A stretch of 64,000 bases of DNA from Terebella lapidaria (Eukaryota; Annelida; Polychaeta; Terebellida; Terebellidae): assembly GCA_949152475.1 (NCBI GenBank), contig OX424570.1, positions 24,424,694 to 24,488,693 on the forward strand, in the 5' to 3' direction. This document shows, in pieces, positions 32,901 through 45,000 of the stretch. A model generated the notes under the pieces. It saw nothing but the letters and a program-made list of their open reading frames with translations. It was not told where the DNA came from and searched no databases. Each line of letters opens with the position of its first letter. Position 1 is the first letter of the stretch. The position numbers and the translations under genes were made by a program.

Positions 32901-35900
32901 AGAGAAAATTCCGAACAATTTTTAAATAAAGTGGTTTTGTGTTATTATATACATGTACAGTTTGATATGAAAAAAAGCATATTGAATATTGAATTGTGGC
33001 TAACGTCCTATGGAGAGACTTCAATATTTTTAGCTTTATTGTGCCACTGGCAATGGTGAAAATAAATATATGCAGATATGCCATTTTTTTGCATGTCTCG
33101 GGTGTTGTTCTGTTTATGTTCTCAGTTTGAGGAATATTTTTTATGTATAGGATAATCGGTGAAGTGGAGCGACTCTGGAAAATAATCGACGAGCCGGCCC
33201 AAGTACCATACACTGCTCCTTAATTAATACTACTCGTCCACTGAAAACATACCATTTAATCCGTCTCGCACCTTTTCAATCCTTATTGAATATAGAGGAA
33301 GGCGCAGGATATGATACTTGGGCCGACGAGCCGAAGGCGACACTGAACCGATTATCCGGCTTAGTTCTCGGTTCCCCCTCAACTCAACTAAATCTCCGCT
33401 GGCATATATGCACCTGCGAGTAGTAATCTGCGTGTACAACTATACCGTCACACTTCAACAGTGTTTGGAAACAGAGGGCGACACTGTCTGAATTTGTGAT
33501 GAACTTTGTCACAATTATTATATTATGAAAATAAAAGTACATGTTCACCTGCTGTTATCGTAATTTTCAACGATATACAACTTGGTATTTACCAAATTTT
33601 GCTAACTGGTGTCTGCATATAATCAATGGTTTGCATGATAACGATTAATATATATCAATCCCTGATTATGGATGAATCATGAATACAAATATGGTTTTAG
33701 ATTCACGACCATGCCCACTGCTTGTGCTACCACCTGTCAGTGTCTTGGTGACTTTAGAACTGGGACTCAACAGTAACACCACATTTATTTTTCACCTTCT
33801 CATCTACATTATATTGGCCTCCACCAAGGTTCCATGGCGTTAAACTAATTAGGTTCCGGCAAGGATGAAAACGAATCGCTAGTACGCAACCAAACGTGTC
33901 TTGTTTGAGCAGATGCAGTTTGTACACGGGCGGTTGTTGTTTTTGCACGCAGTAGATTATATTGCAGTAGATTATTGAAATGAATAATCTACAGCAATAT
34001 TCTACTGGGAACCGTCTCCCAGTAGATTCTGAAAAATAATCTACTGCAAAGAACAATAGATCCGTGGACTAACATGAAGATAAATGTTATATAATTTTCA
34101 CGAGTTGCAGATGGGCCGCGCTTTCCTAACTTCGAAAAACTTCTGTCGATCACGTGGTCCGAGTTGACCAATCAGTTTGGAGAGATGGGTGCTGGGGGAC
34201 ATTGGAAACCTGCCAAATGTGTGGCCCGACGTAAAGTTGCTGTGATCATTCCGTATAGGGACAGAGAGCGTCACTTGCGGGCGTTCTTGGCACATTATCA
34301 CCCCCTGTTACAGAGTCAAATGCTGGAATACCAGATATTTGTGGTTGAACAGGTGACGAGTTGTAGATCAATTTACAAACAAATAGCAATAGAATCCTAA
34401 TACTCCCGGTGTATTTTTTTCCTAAATTCATATTCATAGTTTTTTTTTCAGTAAAGCAAGAAAACATGACGTTGTTTTCTTGACGGATATTTTCTTTCAC
34501 CTTGCGATTGAATGTATTACAGCCAACCAACCAACAACTTTTTATATTTCATTTTATTTCACAGAATCAGCCGTTCATCTTCAATAAAGCCAGCCTCATG
34601 AACGTCGGGTTTTTAGAGTCGCAGAAGATCTTTGATGCAGATTGTATCTTATTCCATGATATTGACACATTTGCTGAAAGGGATGACAATATGATTATCT
34701 GTGGCGATAAACCGACTCACTGGGCCAACTATGTCAACAGAACGCAATATGCGTACGTATTGAGTTATTATTAATTTTTCTTATTAATTTGTGGGGATAA
34801 TTATTATCGTATCACCATTAAAGACCATATTTTCCAAATGCAAATGATGATCACTTTTTTTTTGTTCATACGACTATGAACAATTTCTGAAGAATAATGT
34901 ATATATATGTGACATATGTTGCAGAATGTATTGATGTTTATCACGCCTAATATGAAGCATGTTTGAACTAATATGTTCTCTTCTTTGACAGATTCATTCC
35001 AACTCACTTTGGTGCGGCGATTCTACTAACAAAAGACTTGTTCCTGAATATGAATGGTTACTCGAACATATACTGGGGCTGGGGAGGGGAAGATGATGAT
35101 TTTTTGAACAGGTCTGTAACTTAAAGCTGAACATACTATTTATGAGCCAACATCATGTAAAGCTGAACATATCATTAGTAAAGCAAACATCACTTAAAGC
35201 TGAAAAAACCCCGTAAATAAGTACACTTCTCTCATATATAATTGATTGTCCATATCACCAATAGTAATTTTTGAGGATGTATAACTAATAATACAAATAC
35301 TTTATTATTATATTATTTGTATTTATTATAGAAATGATAGTATTCCTCTATTTCGAAAAAAAAACCGATATAATTTTATGTGTTCTTGTGCACACGAGTT
35401 GTCCCATTTTGATGTCTGTGTATTATGTTTTTTTCCCCCCAGGGTGATGCATTCTTTCCATGGATACATCACAATACCACAGGAAGTTGGAAAGTTCTCA
35501 CTCATTGATCACAAACGGGATCCAACCTTTCAAGAAAATTCTCGGAGATTTACTTTGTGAGTTTTAATATGTACTTCGGACACTCTATAGTGAGAATAAC
35601 TTATGGAACACATCACTCACTGCTTGTTATGAAATATCTATCATATAATATGTAGTGTATACTCAACAGTTATACATAGGCCAAACTATTATCTATGTAT
35701 TGGCACGAGAGCTTGTCAAAAAATGTCATTATGTGATACGACACTGTATCAAGTTGAATCAATATTATAGTTTAAAAATACTTGGATCATCTTAATCTTA
35801 CACAGATCAAAATATTCCAAGAGAAATCAGAAAGTTCACAAACAAGATGGTCTAAACACCGTCCGGTATGAGATATTGGAAAAGGAAGCTCGCTCGCTCT

Positions 35901-36652
35901 ACACTTGGTTCCGTGTGAATATATTAGGTAGGAGATTTTCATTTGGTAAATATAAATGGTAAGTGAATGATATTTCAAACATTATTATATATCTCGGTAG
36001 TATCTCAGTATAGTACTTTTCGTCATAATATGCAGTTTTTACTTCCAACAGAACCGGACTGGAGCAAGTTGACATCTTTTGCATTCAAATCGGCAGGTTG
36101 GTACATGTATTTATCCGACAAAATCTATTGATTTCAGTTATGCAAAATTGTTTAATTAAAATGACAGATATTTGTCTCAAATTTGCTTGGAGTTGGGGGG
36201 GGGGGGGGGGGGGTGAAAGGTAGACACCCCCGAAGCCTCTCTCAATTTGAGACAATCCCTATGATTGAAATCTTGTTCATTAGAATTTCGACCTATTTAT
36301 TAATTTCCTCATTTCGTTCCACACAGCTCTCAGCTCTTATCGCAAGACCGTGGCGAAATGGAAACCGTCCCGATATAAACAGCTCGGGGGACGATGTGAT
36401 AACCTACCGAGAAACAACAATACGTTATTCTATAAGTCAAAAGCAACATGTCGTTACCTGTGTGAGCAAGGTGATAAATATTGCATGGGCTTCGAATATC
36501 ATGATGTTCTAGACACAGACTCATTTTGTGTTCTTTTATCCAGCAGTTGTGACGTATTACACAGTAACGTTAATGTTGATTCAGGAATAGTCACTCTTTT
36601 TGTCGTAGATCGATTTTTGGAGTCATTCAATATGACAAATGCTTCAACATAG
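29931..36652 (+). CDS. Beta-1,4-galactosyltransferase family glycosyltransferase with Cys-rich C-terminal domain
   Basis: Golgi type II membrane glycosyltransferase of the B4GALT/B4GALNT (GT7) family, transferring Gal or GalNAc from UDP-sugar to GlcNAc-type acceptors. Eight exons by splice signals and phase: 29931-30273, 34111-34352, 34565-34752, 34992-35111, 35443-35556, 35806-35927, 36052-36096, 36327-36652; 499 residues. A signal anchor covers about residues 8-26, followed by a stem. Family motifs: VAVIIPYRDRERHL, FNKASLMNVGF, the metal-binding DID (227-229), YWGWGGEDDD (285-294), the His region LIDHKRD and DGLNTVRYE. The last exon (392-499) is not part of the usual fold: six cysteines at 415, 433, 437, 444, 459 and 466 suggest a PAN/Apple-like domain. 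The ATG at 29931 gives the anchor directly. Donor and acceptor specificity cannot be told. The gene is tail to tail with the METTL24-like gene. Confidence 0.88.
30928..32432 (+). mobile_element. Full-length AGGTTACCGGAC-family element in B4GALT-like intron 1
   Basis: Left end AGGTTACCGGAC (30928-30939) and right end GTCCGGTAACCT (32421-32432), 1,505 bp. It contains two related blocks of GGCGGCCATTTTGAATTTT (about 31.26 and 31.72 kb) and many TGACCTTGA motifs. Non-coding; same orientation as the host gene. Confidence 0.8.
33148..33358. mobile_element. Small inverted-repeat element (MITE) in B4GALT-like intron 1
   Basis: The ends GGATAATCGGT (about 33150) and ACCGATTATCC (about 33347-33357) are inverted, and the inner parts also pair (CGGCCCAAGTACCATA versus TATGATACTTGGGCCG). 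About 210 bp, non-coding. Confidence 0.6.
33949..34050. repeat. CAGTAGATTAT inverted repeats before B4GALT-like exon 2
   Basis: Direct and inverted copies of GCAGTAGATTAT / ATAATCTACTGC form a hairpin about 60 bp upstream of the exon 2 acceptor. Confidence 0.55.
36181..36222 (+). repeat. Poly-G tract in the last B4GALT-like intron
   Basis: A run of about 20 G residues near 36196-36214, one of several long G or C runs in the window. It may form a quadruplex and is error-prone in assembly. Confidence 0.6.
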
Positions 36653-36795
36653 TCATAAACTATTGTGACAATGGATTTTACTGTGTTCATATTTTACCTC
36701 GTGGACTATTGTATCTGATGCCACGAACACACTCAAACAAATTACATCACGCAATGAATCTTTTATCCAGCATGACTGGTTTGATGGAAAGTAAT

Positions 36796-36801
36796 AATAA
36801 A
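36796..36801 (+). promoter_or_regulatory. Polyadenylation signal of the B4GALT-like gene
   Basis: AATAAA about 145 bp downstream of the stop codon at 36650-36652. Confidence 0.55.
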
Positions 36802-36899
36802 TATATGCATTATCACTAGACCTCTCAGTGATTTATTCTTCGTGGACGAGACAGCACATTTTACCTGCCCATCTGACATGTCATTTCAGCTGAAAAGTG

Positions 36900-37900
36900 C
36901 TTTTTCCCCTTGATTGTTTTGGCGTATATTTTATGTTTATTTCGTAATAACATGGATCGATATTTATGGGATATACAATTATCGATTTGAAGAACAAAAC
37001 ACGTTCATTTTAGATTGTCATACCTTTATTGCAATAGCCTATTGTCCTGGCGTAGCGTCCGTCGTCCATATTTTCATCTTTAAAGACCACGATCGTATCT
37101 CAATCGAGAAGTGTGGGAAAATTTTCAAGGCGGAGATATTTCCAGTTTCTTCTCAATATTACATTTCCGGACTTCAGTGCCATTTTCTCGGAATCTCTCT
37201 GATAACTTATTTTCCCGGTTTGTGCATAGGACTCCTCATACGTACCATGACATGTTTGAATTACCCTTGAGTCGACCGTCAGCGCATGGCGGCCATGTTG
37301 ATTCTCCAAAATTTTAGCGAAAACAAAAGTCACTATTTGTTTTGAGACATTTCCAGCCCATTTTTTTCTCTAATTGGAAACTTTTTATAATGGGATCTGA
37401 ATAGACCATCAACAGATACCCATAAGATTATGGGTTTCTGCTATCAATAAACTAATAAAACATAAAATCCTGAAGCTACAGTTTTGATATATCGGCGCAT
37501 TCAACGATGGAGTCACATAGAACGATTTCAGTGGTGATCTTGAATCTGACCGTCAATGACCTTGAGGGTCAAAATTGCCACTTTTCTCGAAAAAAAAATA
37601 GTCTTCGCTCTTGAATCGGTATTCTAACATGACTGTCATTATTCTCCGATAGCTTGGCGTGTTTGGATCACTCCTAGCCATATAAAATATGGATCTAGCA
37701 CACAATTCTATCGACTTTTCTATTCATAATAGATGTATAAAGTGAACTTCTAGAATATTTCAAAATACAGCTTAGACATTGGCTCATTCGAATAGAAAGT
37801 GATTTATAATGGCGACTTCAGTGGTGTATTAGGATTTGCCCTTTTATAACGACTCAAAGATCGAAATGATAATTTTATTGAAAAAGCAAACAGTAACCAT
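36900..37900 (+). mobile_element. Degenerate AGGTTACCGGAC-family remnant
   Basis: Contains CTATTGTCCTGGCGTAGCG TCCGTCGTCC (about 37040-37070), the GGCGGCCATGTTGATTCTCC segment and TGACCTTGAGGGTCAAAATT, all family landmarks, but both ends are worn. It lies between the B4GALT-like and METTL24-like genes. The interval 36802-38159 otherwise holds nothing I recognise. Confidence 0.5.
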
Positions 37901-38159
37901 ATTGGAACACGTGTATATGAGTGAAATATAACATACTCATTGAGAAGAACACAGCATGAGTGCTAACAATTTTGTTATAGTAATTGAAGTATGGTGAGAA
38001 GAAATACAATACGAACATGGATATGCGTCAATAACTTCACCAAAGCAATTAACATCCATGACAAATATTTGTCTATCGCAACAACAATTTATATATTTGT
38101 TGTGGAGATTTATATAACAATAACGATAAATTATATTATATTTAGTAATTATGAAATAT

Positions 38160-40553
38160 TTACAATTTGATGGGTGAGTAACCTGGTTTCAAGAAGTTCA
38201 TATTGATATAGACCAGTTCATAGCAACACGTTCTATATTTCTTTGATCTGTCTGAGAAGTAAAGACCGGCAGGATTTTGATGGGAGTACCATTTACGGAA
38301 TCCCAGAGACTCGAGTTCTCTTACAACGTCCATGTGAGATAAATATTCCTCTGTTGTGGTGGGTATTTTGGATGCTTTCTGGACAATGTGTGTATGGGCC
38401 TCGAATGCTGAAAGAGAGACATTTACATTTGGAAATTTATTCATTCTATTTTCAGTAGCTCTACGTGTATTTGTTGTTCTCACTTCGGAATCTCTGAAAA
38501 TGCAGATTCAAGTTTAAATCACCAGATCCATAATGAAACTCACCCAGTTGCCGAACGCGAGGTAAAATATTCTCTTTGAATATGGAAGACAAAACCTCCC
38601 ATTCATAGTACTCTATATCCATCTTCAAATAGTCTATAATTTTCTGCAAATAACAAGCAAACGTTATTCAAAATGCTTATATAATATTCTGCAAATAACA
38701 AGCAAACGCTGTTCAAAATGCTTATTCACGATTCAATAATGTAAATATCGTGAATATGTATCACTCACATACACTTTATGATATGTTGATCTTTACACGT
38801 TCATCGCATACTATAAAATAATTCCTGACTGAATATTGTAACCAACTAATTAGTTATTTCTGACCAAGCTTGATAATATGTTTGGTTCATTTCAAATAAT
38901 TTTAAAACCTTATTTCAAAAGGGTAAAGAATACAACATTTCAAATGCATCATTGTACACTACAGTACTCTCACGTTATTGTCGCCAAAATTGCTGAGAAT
39001 AGTCCCCAGGGTATGCATCTGCCACTCTTGGCGTTTCTTGCCGATGATGACCTCGTTCTTCGCTCCCAGCCCCACGGGGTAAAACATCACCCGGGGGCTG
39101 TGCCGGTACTGATCCTTGCCCATACTGGAATGTATTAATCTTTTTTAACTAGCATGTACGCTGACTGTATAACCTTACTGGAGTCGGATTCATATTAATC
39201 ACTGTACACTCTATCATATAATATGGTGTTTGGGAAATATATATATATGGAGTTATATCGAGATTGAGTGGTATAACAGTGTCACTAGTCAATAGCCAAG
39301 GTCCAATATATATATTGTATATTCTAATCTGAGTTCATATACGCACAGTACATATATATATATATGCATAACGTTACCATATATTGTTGGATATCATAAT
39401 GCAAAGCAGTTATTTGAGTGTAAAGCTACCAGAATATATACTATACCTTGGGTCAAAAGACTTCACTTCACAACCAAATTCCTCTGATATGGCGTCATCG
39501 AAACTCCAGTCATATTTGATACTGAACACAAAACAACCTTTCATGGATGGTCGTTATAAACCACGCCAATCATAATACGAATGAGGTATTGTATGAATGA
39601 TCGAGGATGTAATTGTATCGAAACGGATAGAATAATTATCCCCATACTTTTCCCTTTTTACTCAATCGAAAGTCTCTACCACTGACCCGAAAGAGTAGAC
39701 GAGGCAGTCTCCCTGAGGCCTGTAGGGTCCGGCCACGCACATGTCCCAGCCCCCCTCGTGCGCGTCCCCGAGTCTAATCCTCTCCCGGCATTCCACGTGT
39801 ATCTCATCCATCATACTGGAACAATAAATATACATTATTCCCAAGTTAGTCTTCCGTTTTATCGTATAATTATACCACATTTCTGTAGGCCTATTTTAGC
39901 GCTCTATTCAAGCATTGGAGTGTGCACAAAGTAGCATTAGTGCATACATGAACATTATCTTCCTAATAATTCCGTGCAATACTACACATAACTTGAGAAA
40001 GACGATAACTTGTTTTTTTAGTGATTGTTTTGTATACATGTATTTTTATTTCTATAAGTATTTGCATTAAAAAAACTGTAATCAACAGCGTTAAACATTG
40101 AACCAATTCGAGCATGTACCTTGCGTACAGCCTCTCTGCCACCCCACCAAGATCATCTGATTTAATTCCAGCAGTTTTCCTCGAATTGTACAACCGCACA
40201 CCCCACGGGATTGACAATGATCCCAGGTCAGGATCGATTACCGTCCGCACGTGATTTGGATCAGTCTGAAATTGGCACAGCATTTTGGCGCGAAACGGTT
40301 GCGCATTTCCAGATTCACGACTTTCAATTATGCAGTTCCAAATTCATTATAGATATGACTATATTTATGTTATATAAATACATTTTTCGATTAGTAGATA
40401 CATGTAGATACATTATAATCACCTCACCTTTTCTGAATGTGTGTCCGGATTTGAATTAGACAAAACATATACAACAATAATGAGGACGCCACCGAGCAGT
40501 CCAACATGGCGGACGGATATCCAGGCACACCTGTGAAAAGTACGGTGGCTCAT
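38160..40553 (-). CDS. METTL24-like putative methyltransferase, type II membrane protein
   Basis: Complete seven-exon gene on the minus strand: 40553-40428, 40265-40120, 39815-39687, 39521-39447, 39124-38974, 38643-38544, 38407-38160; 324 residues, every join in phase with GT-AG sites. The N terminus has one membrane segment (about residues 17-34, HVGLLGGVLIIVVYVLS). The body matches the METTL24-like family of putative SAM-dependent methyltransferases: WDMCVAGPYRPQGDCLVYSFG, YDWSFDDAISEEFGCEV, KIIDYLKMDIEYYEWEVL, and C-terminal CCYELVYINMNFL. The exon 6-7 join yields VRQLAFEAH, as expected for the family, which supports it over reading through. The substrate is unknown. The start codon (40551-40553) is the only ATG before the membrane segment and lies inside a repeat (see 40541-41277). 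Confidence 0.85.
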
Positions 40554-41277
40554 ATTCGCCAGATGGAGGAATGCACTTTTTTCTTTACAGCGTTATAACG
40601 CTGTAATACAGCGTTATAACGCCTAAATTAAAATGCATTATAACGCTGTAATTTACACTGCCAGAGACATCATCGGACCTGCTAGTTCCTCAGCTCAATC
40701 ATTTGTAGGGAAATCTCAAAATTATTCTGATCTAGATATGTTTATTACAAATCACGATAATGGAAATATGCTAGGAAGGTGAACGGTTTAATTTAGAGCG
40801 TAATAACGCTCTAAAATAGAGCGTTATAACGCTCTAAATTAGAGCGTTATAACGCTGTATTACAGCGTTATTTAAGGAATAATGTATAGATTTGGAGTAA
40901 TTGTCGCACAATAAACTTCGAGGGCAAGGTGATATGGTCCCGAGACGCCGAAGGCGTCGAGGGCTATATCACCTGTCCCGAGAAGTTTATTTTGCAGACA
41001 ATTACGACAAATCTATACATTATTTCTATTCTAACATGGTAAATGATTGTTAGGAAATAAACGTTACCATGGCTACACAAGTTTGTTGCGGTCATGACGT
41101 TTTTGTAGGCCGTTGCTCCTGGAAACGAAATCTGATATAGGCCCTAGGGCCGTATATCAACTGATATAACACCTTTTGAAATGACTGAAATGCTAAGAGC
41201 CGTCTGACGTCACCATGTTAGAATACACTGTAATTAAAAATTTGCGGTCCTTTATGTGGCGAATATGAGCTTCCGTA
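40541..41277. mobile_element. Foldback element overlapping the METTL24-like start codon
   Basis: 24 bp inverted repeats with about 3 mismatches: 40541-40564 and 41254-41277 (shared core TGGCGAATATGAGC). The right end reads CTACGGAAGC...GCCACAT on the minus strand, resembling the terminal repeat of the foldback elements at 20.9-22.1 kb. The interior has palindromic GCGTTATAACGC arrays (40590-40655 and 40795-40872) and a nested hairpin at 40885-41040. Confidence 0.6.
40885..41225. repeat. Nested hairpin element(s)
   Basis: AATTGTCGCACAATAAACTTC pairs with GAAGTTTATTTTGCAGACAATT (near 40895 and 40980; the second is given as GAAGTTTATTTT then GCAGACAATT) around a centre of GACGCCGAAGGCGTC. A further inverted pair, ATTCTAACATGG / CCATGTTAGAAT, lies at about 41029 and 41212. 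Confidence 0.5.
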
Positions 41278-41445
41278 GTACGGTTCAAATGACCATTGAA
41301 TCGCAAATTTTAGTAATAAAAACAAACTATTAAATATATAGCCTACTGGCATGAGATGGGCCAGATCTAGGTTATCAAAGGCCCATTAACGAGTTTGATG
41401 TTACTCTGCATTGTAGCCTCATTGCATTTTATATATTTTATATAC

Positions 41446-42013
41446 TCTGATTTTTCTAACTCGTTTACACAGTTTTTCGCTGATATTTTTGCGATGCTAA
41501 ACGCCATCGTTCTATAACTTGGCATACTTCACATAGGAATCAAACGGCAATCATTTACCAAATTTCAGACTTCTATCACGAAAAATGAAAAAGTTGACAA
41601 TCTGCCCCAATGTTAAAATTAGCCCTGTCATTTAGTTTCTGGATCCGCACACAATTTCATGCATTTGCTCGGTTTTGTAGCAGTGCAATCTGTCAAAATC
41701 AACATGTTTGTGTAGAATACACCCCCAATGTGTCATCTGGTCTAAAATTACAACAATACTTCGAATCCTGGTGGATGTAAACAGGATCAAATCCTCGAAT
41801 AAGCTCAGATTATCGAGATCCCGTTTTTGGCTGAAATTTAACGTAGGGGTAGATTGCCAACTTCTTCAATTATTGCGATTGAAGTCTGAAATTTGGTAGA
41901 AAATTGCCGTTTGTCTCCGAGGTGAAGTATGTCAAGTTATAGAACGATACCATTAAGCATCGCAAATATATCGTCAAAAACCAGTGTAAACAAGTTAGAA
42001 AAATCAGAGTATT
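41446..42013. repeat. Inverted repeat with ~165 bp arms
   Basis: From TACTCTGATTTTTCTAAC at 41446, about 165 bp matches the complement of the segment ending at 42013 (shared CCAAATTTCAGACTTC, TCGTTCTATAACTTG and AAACGGCAAT). The arms are moderately diverged, with a ~240 bp unique centre. It is probably a worn foldback or MITE. Confidence 0.65.
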
Positions 42014-45000
42014 TATAGGGTATACATGTATGGAACATAGGTACACATAAACAACCCAGACAGTAGCTTCGGCTACCTGGAAAATATCAACTTACATTTT
42101 GTCGTCTTCAAGACATCAGACAGAATTTCCATGCAAATATAACATGTTTATTCCTTTCTAGGAAATATTATTCAAACGCTGAACACAATATGCCCAGTAC
42201 CGATTTGAACCAGCAACTCTAAAAAGCTCTACATTTATGTGACTATTCAATACCGTATATAGGCATATACCCATTCCATACAATCCAGTCGTTCACCGAT
42301 TTAATGAGATGCACTGATCGTTTAATCAATCAGTACACCAGCTGTTATTCCATAGGGATCGATAACCAAACAGATTTATCGACACACTTCACTATTAACA
42401 TGCCGTCAGTTGCTTTGTTCTCAGCAATGAATTTATGACGATCTTCAAACAGTCAAAAGGATGCCTTGGAACTCGCTATTCAAAGCGCAAAGCCAGGCAC
42501 GCGTTATTCCAATCCCTGTCAACAGTCTTCGAAGTGGTTCTGGCTGTAAAATTGATTGCACGTTTTCAGCGAAACAATTCTGCGTGTCCCTTCCCTTTCA
42601 CGTTTTGAGGTATGTCCAAGATCGATTTGCTCAACCCGTTTTTGACATGTTGCATAATGCATACCCGTGTGTGACATAGCCCAGACATTGATTACGTAAC
42701 ATCAATGCCCTGTATACAATATCACATTATCATAGTCAATGCATAGTTTCCATATCAACCCTAGTCAGACTTGTCTGTTGACTCAAAAAATCCCATGGTC
42801 AATAATTGGGTCAGTATATTAAGAAGTGTCACCAGCCACGCCGCCTGCAGGATCAATCATCTCGCCTTGGTTGTGAAATGTTAGTGTTGTGCAGTTAGGC
42901 GACACGAAATCATAGCTTAGGACATATAATGGATAGTACATGTAATTCAATGATTTGTCACCAAGTGAGAGTATTCAAGTGTTATGACAGGAAGATGAAG
43001 TATAATAATGGAATGAAAGAAAGTGTTACTCAGTATTGTGTTTTGTTCCTAACATTTCTAAAGACACGATTATGAAATTGGCGCTGTACATATAAATTAA
43101 AACGGTGCTCTAAAAACCTGGAGTTTCAGTGTCGGGGGTCTACAGCGTTCTGAACATTGAACGTTTTGGGAAATTGAGCATAATTATGGTAAATTCTGAA
43201 ACTGGTATTTTGAAACTCTTCCAAAGTACACCCCCACCGAAATCTCAAAGCTTAATTTGCTCTCATCTTTTCCTTGGTATATCAAAGACGAGACAACCGA
43301 CCAGCGACCATCTTATTTTGTTTCAATATCATGAGCCGCCCTTGAACACTTTGAGACCTTATAGCTGGGTATCCTTGCTGTGATTCTTCCACATTTGCAG
43401 TGTTTCTCCCGGGGTGAGTGGCTGAGGTACTCGGGGCTTGGACCTTCAGGTAGCTATGTCTGTCGGTCTTAGCCTTATAAATACTTGTGAGGATGTGCAG
43501 AAGACTACGAGATGGCTTGTTGAGTCGTAAGGTTGACTGGGTTGATCTTTGTGGAGAAGTGCATGCATTTTGATTCGAGGGCATGCACTATAGAGGGTTC
43601 CGAGATCCACAGGGGGGGGGGGGGGGGACTTCAGGGAGTCCAGTCGGTGGATCACTGATTCACTATCACGTCATGACAGAGCTTTGCAACGAGGAATTCC
43701 GAGTTCGAGACCTGATGAAGCTGGTATGCAATGCAATGTCGATAATATGGCGAGAGGGGCGAGGGATATTGAAGCAACAGCTGGTCGAATTTGTCGTGGT
43801 CAGTGGCAACAAACCAACCTTTCCCTTAGACACAGGCGCTGGAGAGTGCTGGATGTCTTTATCCGTCTATTAAGGTGTAAAGTTTTGATAATATAGCTAG
43901 ATCTCTTAGAAGAATGTTCTTGACGGCGACCCATCTAAAACTTGTCATCTCAACTGATCGGAAGGCTCTGTACACCTGAACGAGAAGGTCATCGAAGACA
44001 TTTAACTTTCGGACCTCCTATGTGATATTCTTCCTGGTAAGAAAACTCCTGAGGTGAGGTCTCAGAATGGGCGACAAGGGATCGTGCAACATTAATTATC
44101 ACTGGCTCTTCGTCCGGTCTAGGGCATTATACCTAAATCTTCAAATCCTCCTGAGACTGACTTGAATCCAACAAGATGGAGGCAGGAAGAACCGATGACC
44201 TATCATGGTAGGAATGATTATTCCGAACAATATAGTGGTGTGGGACTGTTAGATTGACAATGTAGGTCTAGACGGATAGGCCTAATGTAGGCCTACATCA
44301 AATCATGAGTTCGCAAGGAGAATTTGAAGATAATGAGAGGGGCCAACTCTGGGAGCTCTTCAATTTTCGTCTGGAACTTCAACTCACCATGCATGACTGA
44401 ACCGTGGCGTGTGCAAGGAGCCCCCCCCCCCCCGCTAAATTTCCGCGAAATTAATCGAAGATCTACAATGTATTCAATACTAAAAAAGGTTTTTAAGGAA
44501 TGCTTGAGCTCCCCCCCCCCTCCCCCCTTAAAATACGAGTACCCTGTAAACGCCTGCATCTGGTCCATGATCCACGAAAAACATCAGCAAAGCCAAATAA
44601 ATACATTTCCCAGTCGACCATACAATATTTTCTATATAAATATTTGATCTAACAGCAGTTAAATCCCACCCTATATCCTAGATCTGTAGGGTGGCCACGA
44701 TTTCTCGAACCCATGTCATATAGCCTGTAAGTTACATGTCAATTGGTGGGTCATATAACATTTTAGTCATATAGTCATATAGCATTTTCAGTGATGAATC
44801 AAAGGTTGTGTCACGGTTATATTTTTGTATTGTATGCAGCACACTGAGACGTTATTATGACTTCCATGACACGGAGTTTAAATGAACATTCTTGTACTTG
44901 ACGTGAAAATTGTTCTGAAAAAAAAATGGACGAATTTTGTCTCAAATTTTGTTTTTGAGGTAGAAACTCCACGAAAGTGGGATTTCTTCCAACGATGAAC

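Noticed and set aside
38461..38543. Read-through of METTL24-like exon 6 to a stop at 38461
   Set aside because: A good donor at 38543 (G|GTGAGT) joined to the acceptor at 38408 restores the family-typical VRQLAFEAH and the conserved C terminus; read-through does not.
41200..41215. Perfect CRE-like TGACGTCA near the METTL24-like gene
   Set aside because: A single 8-mer lying inside repeat sequence; no independent support for regulation.
43583..43896. ORFs of 70-96 codons near the poly-G tract at 43.6 kb
   Set aside because: Low-complexity start from the G run, no domain, no splice context.
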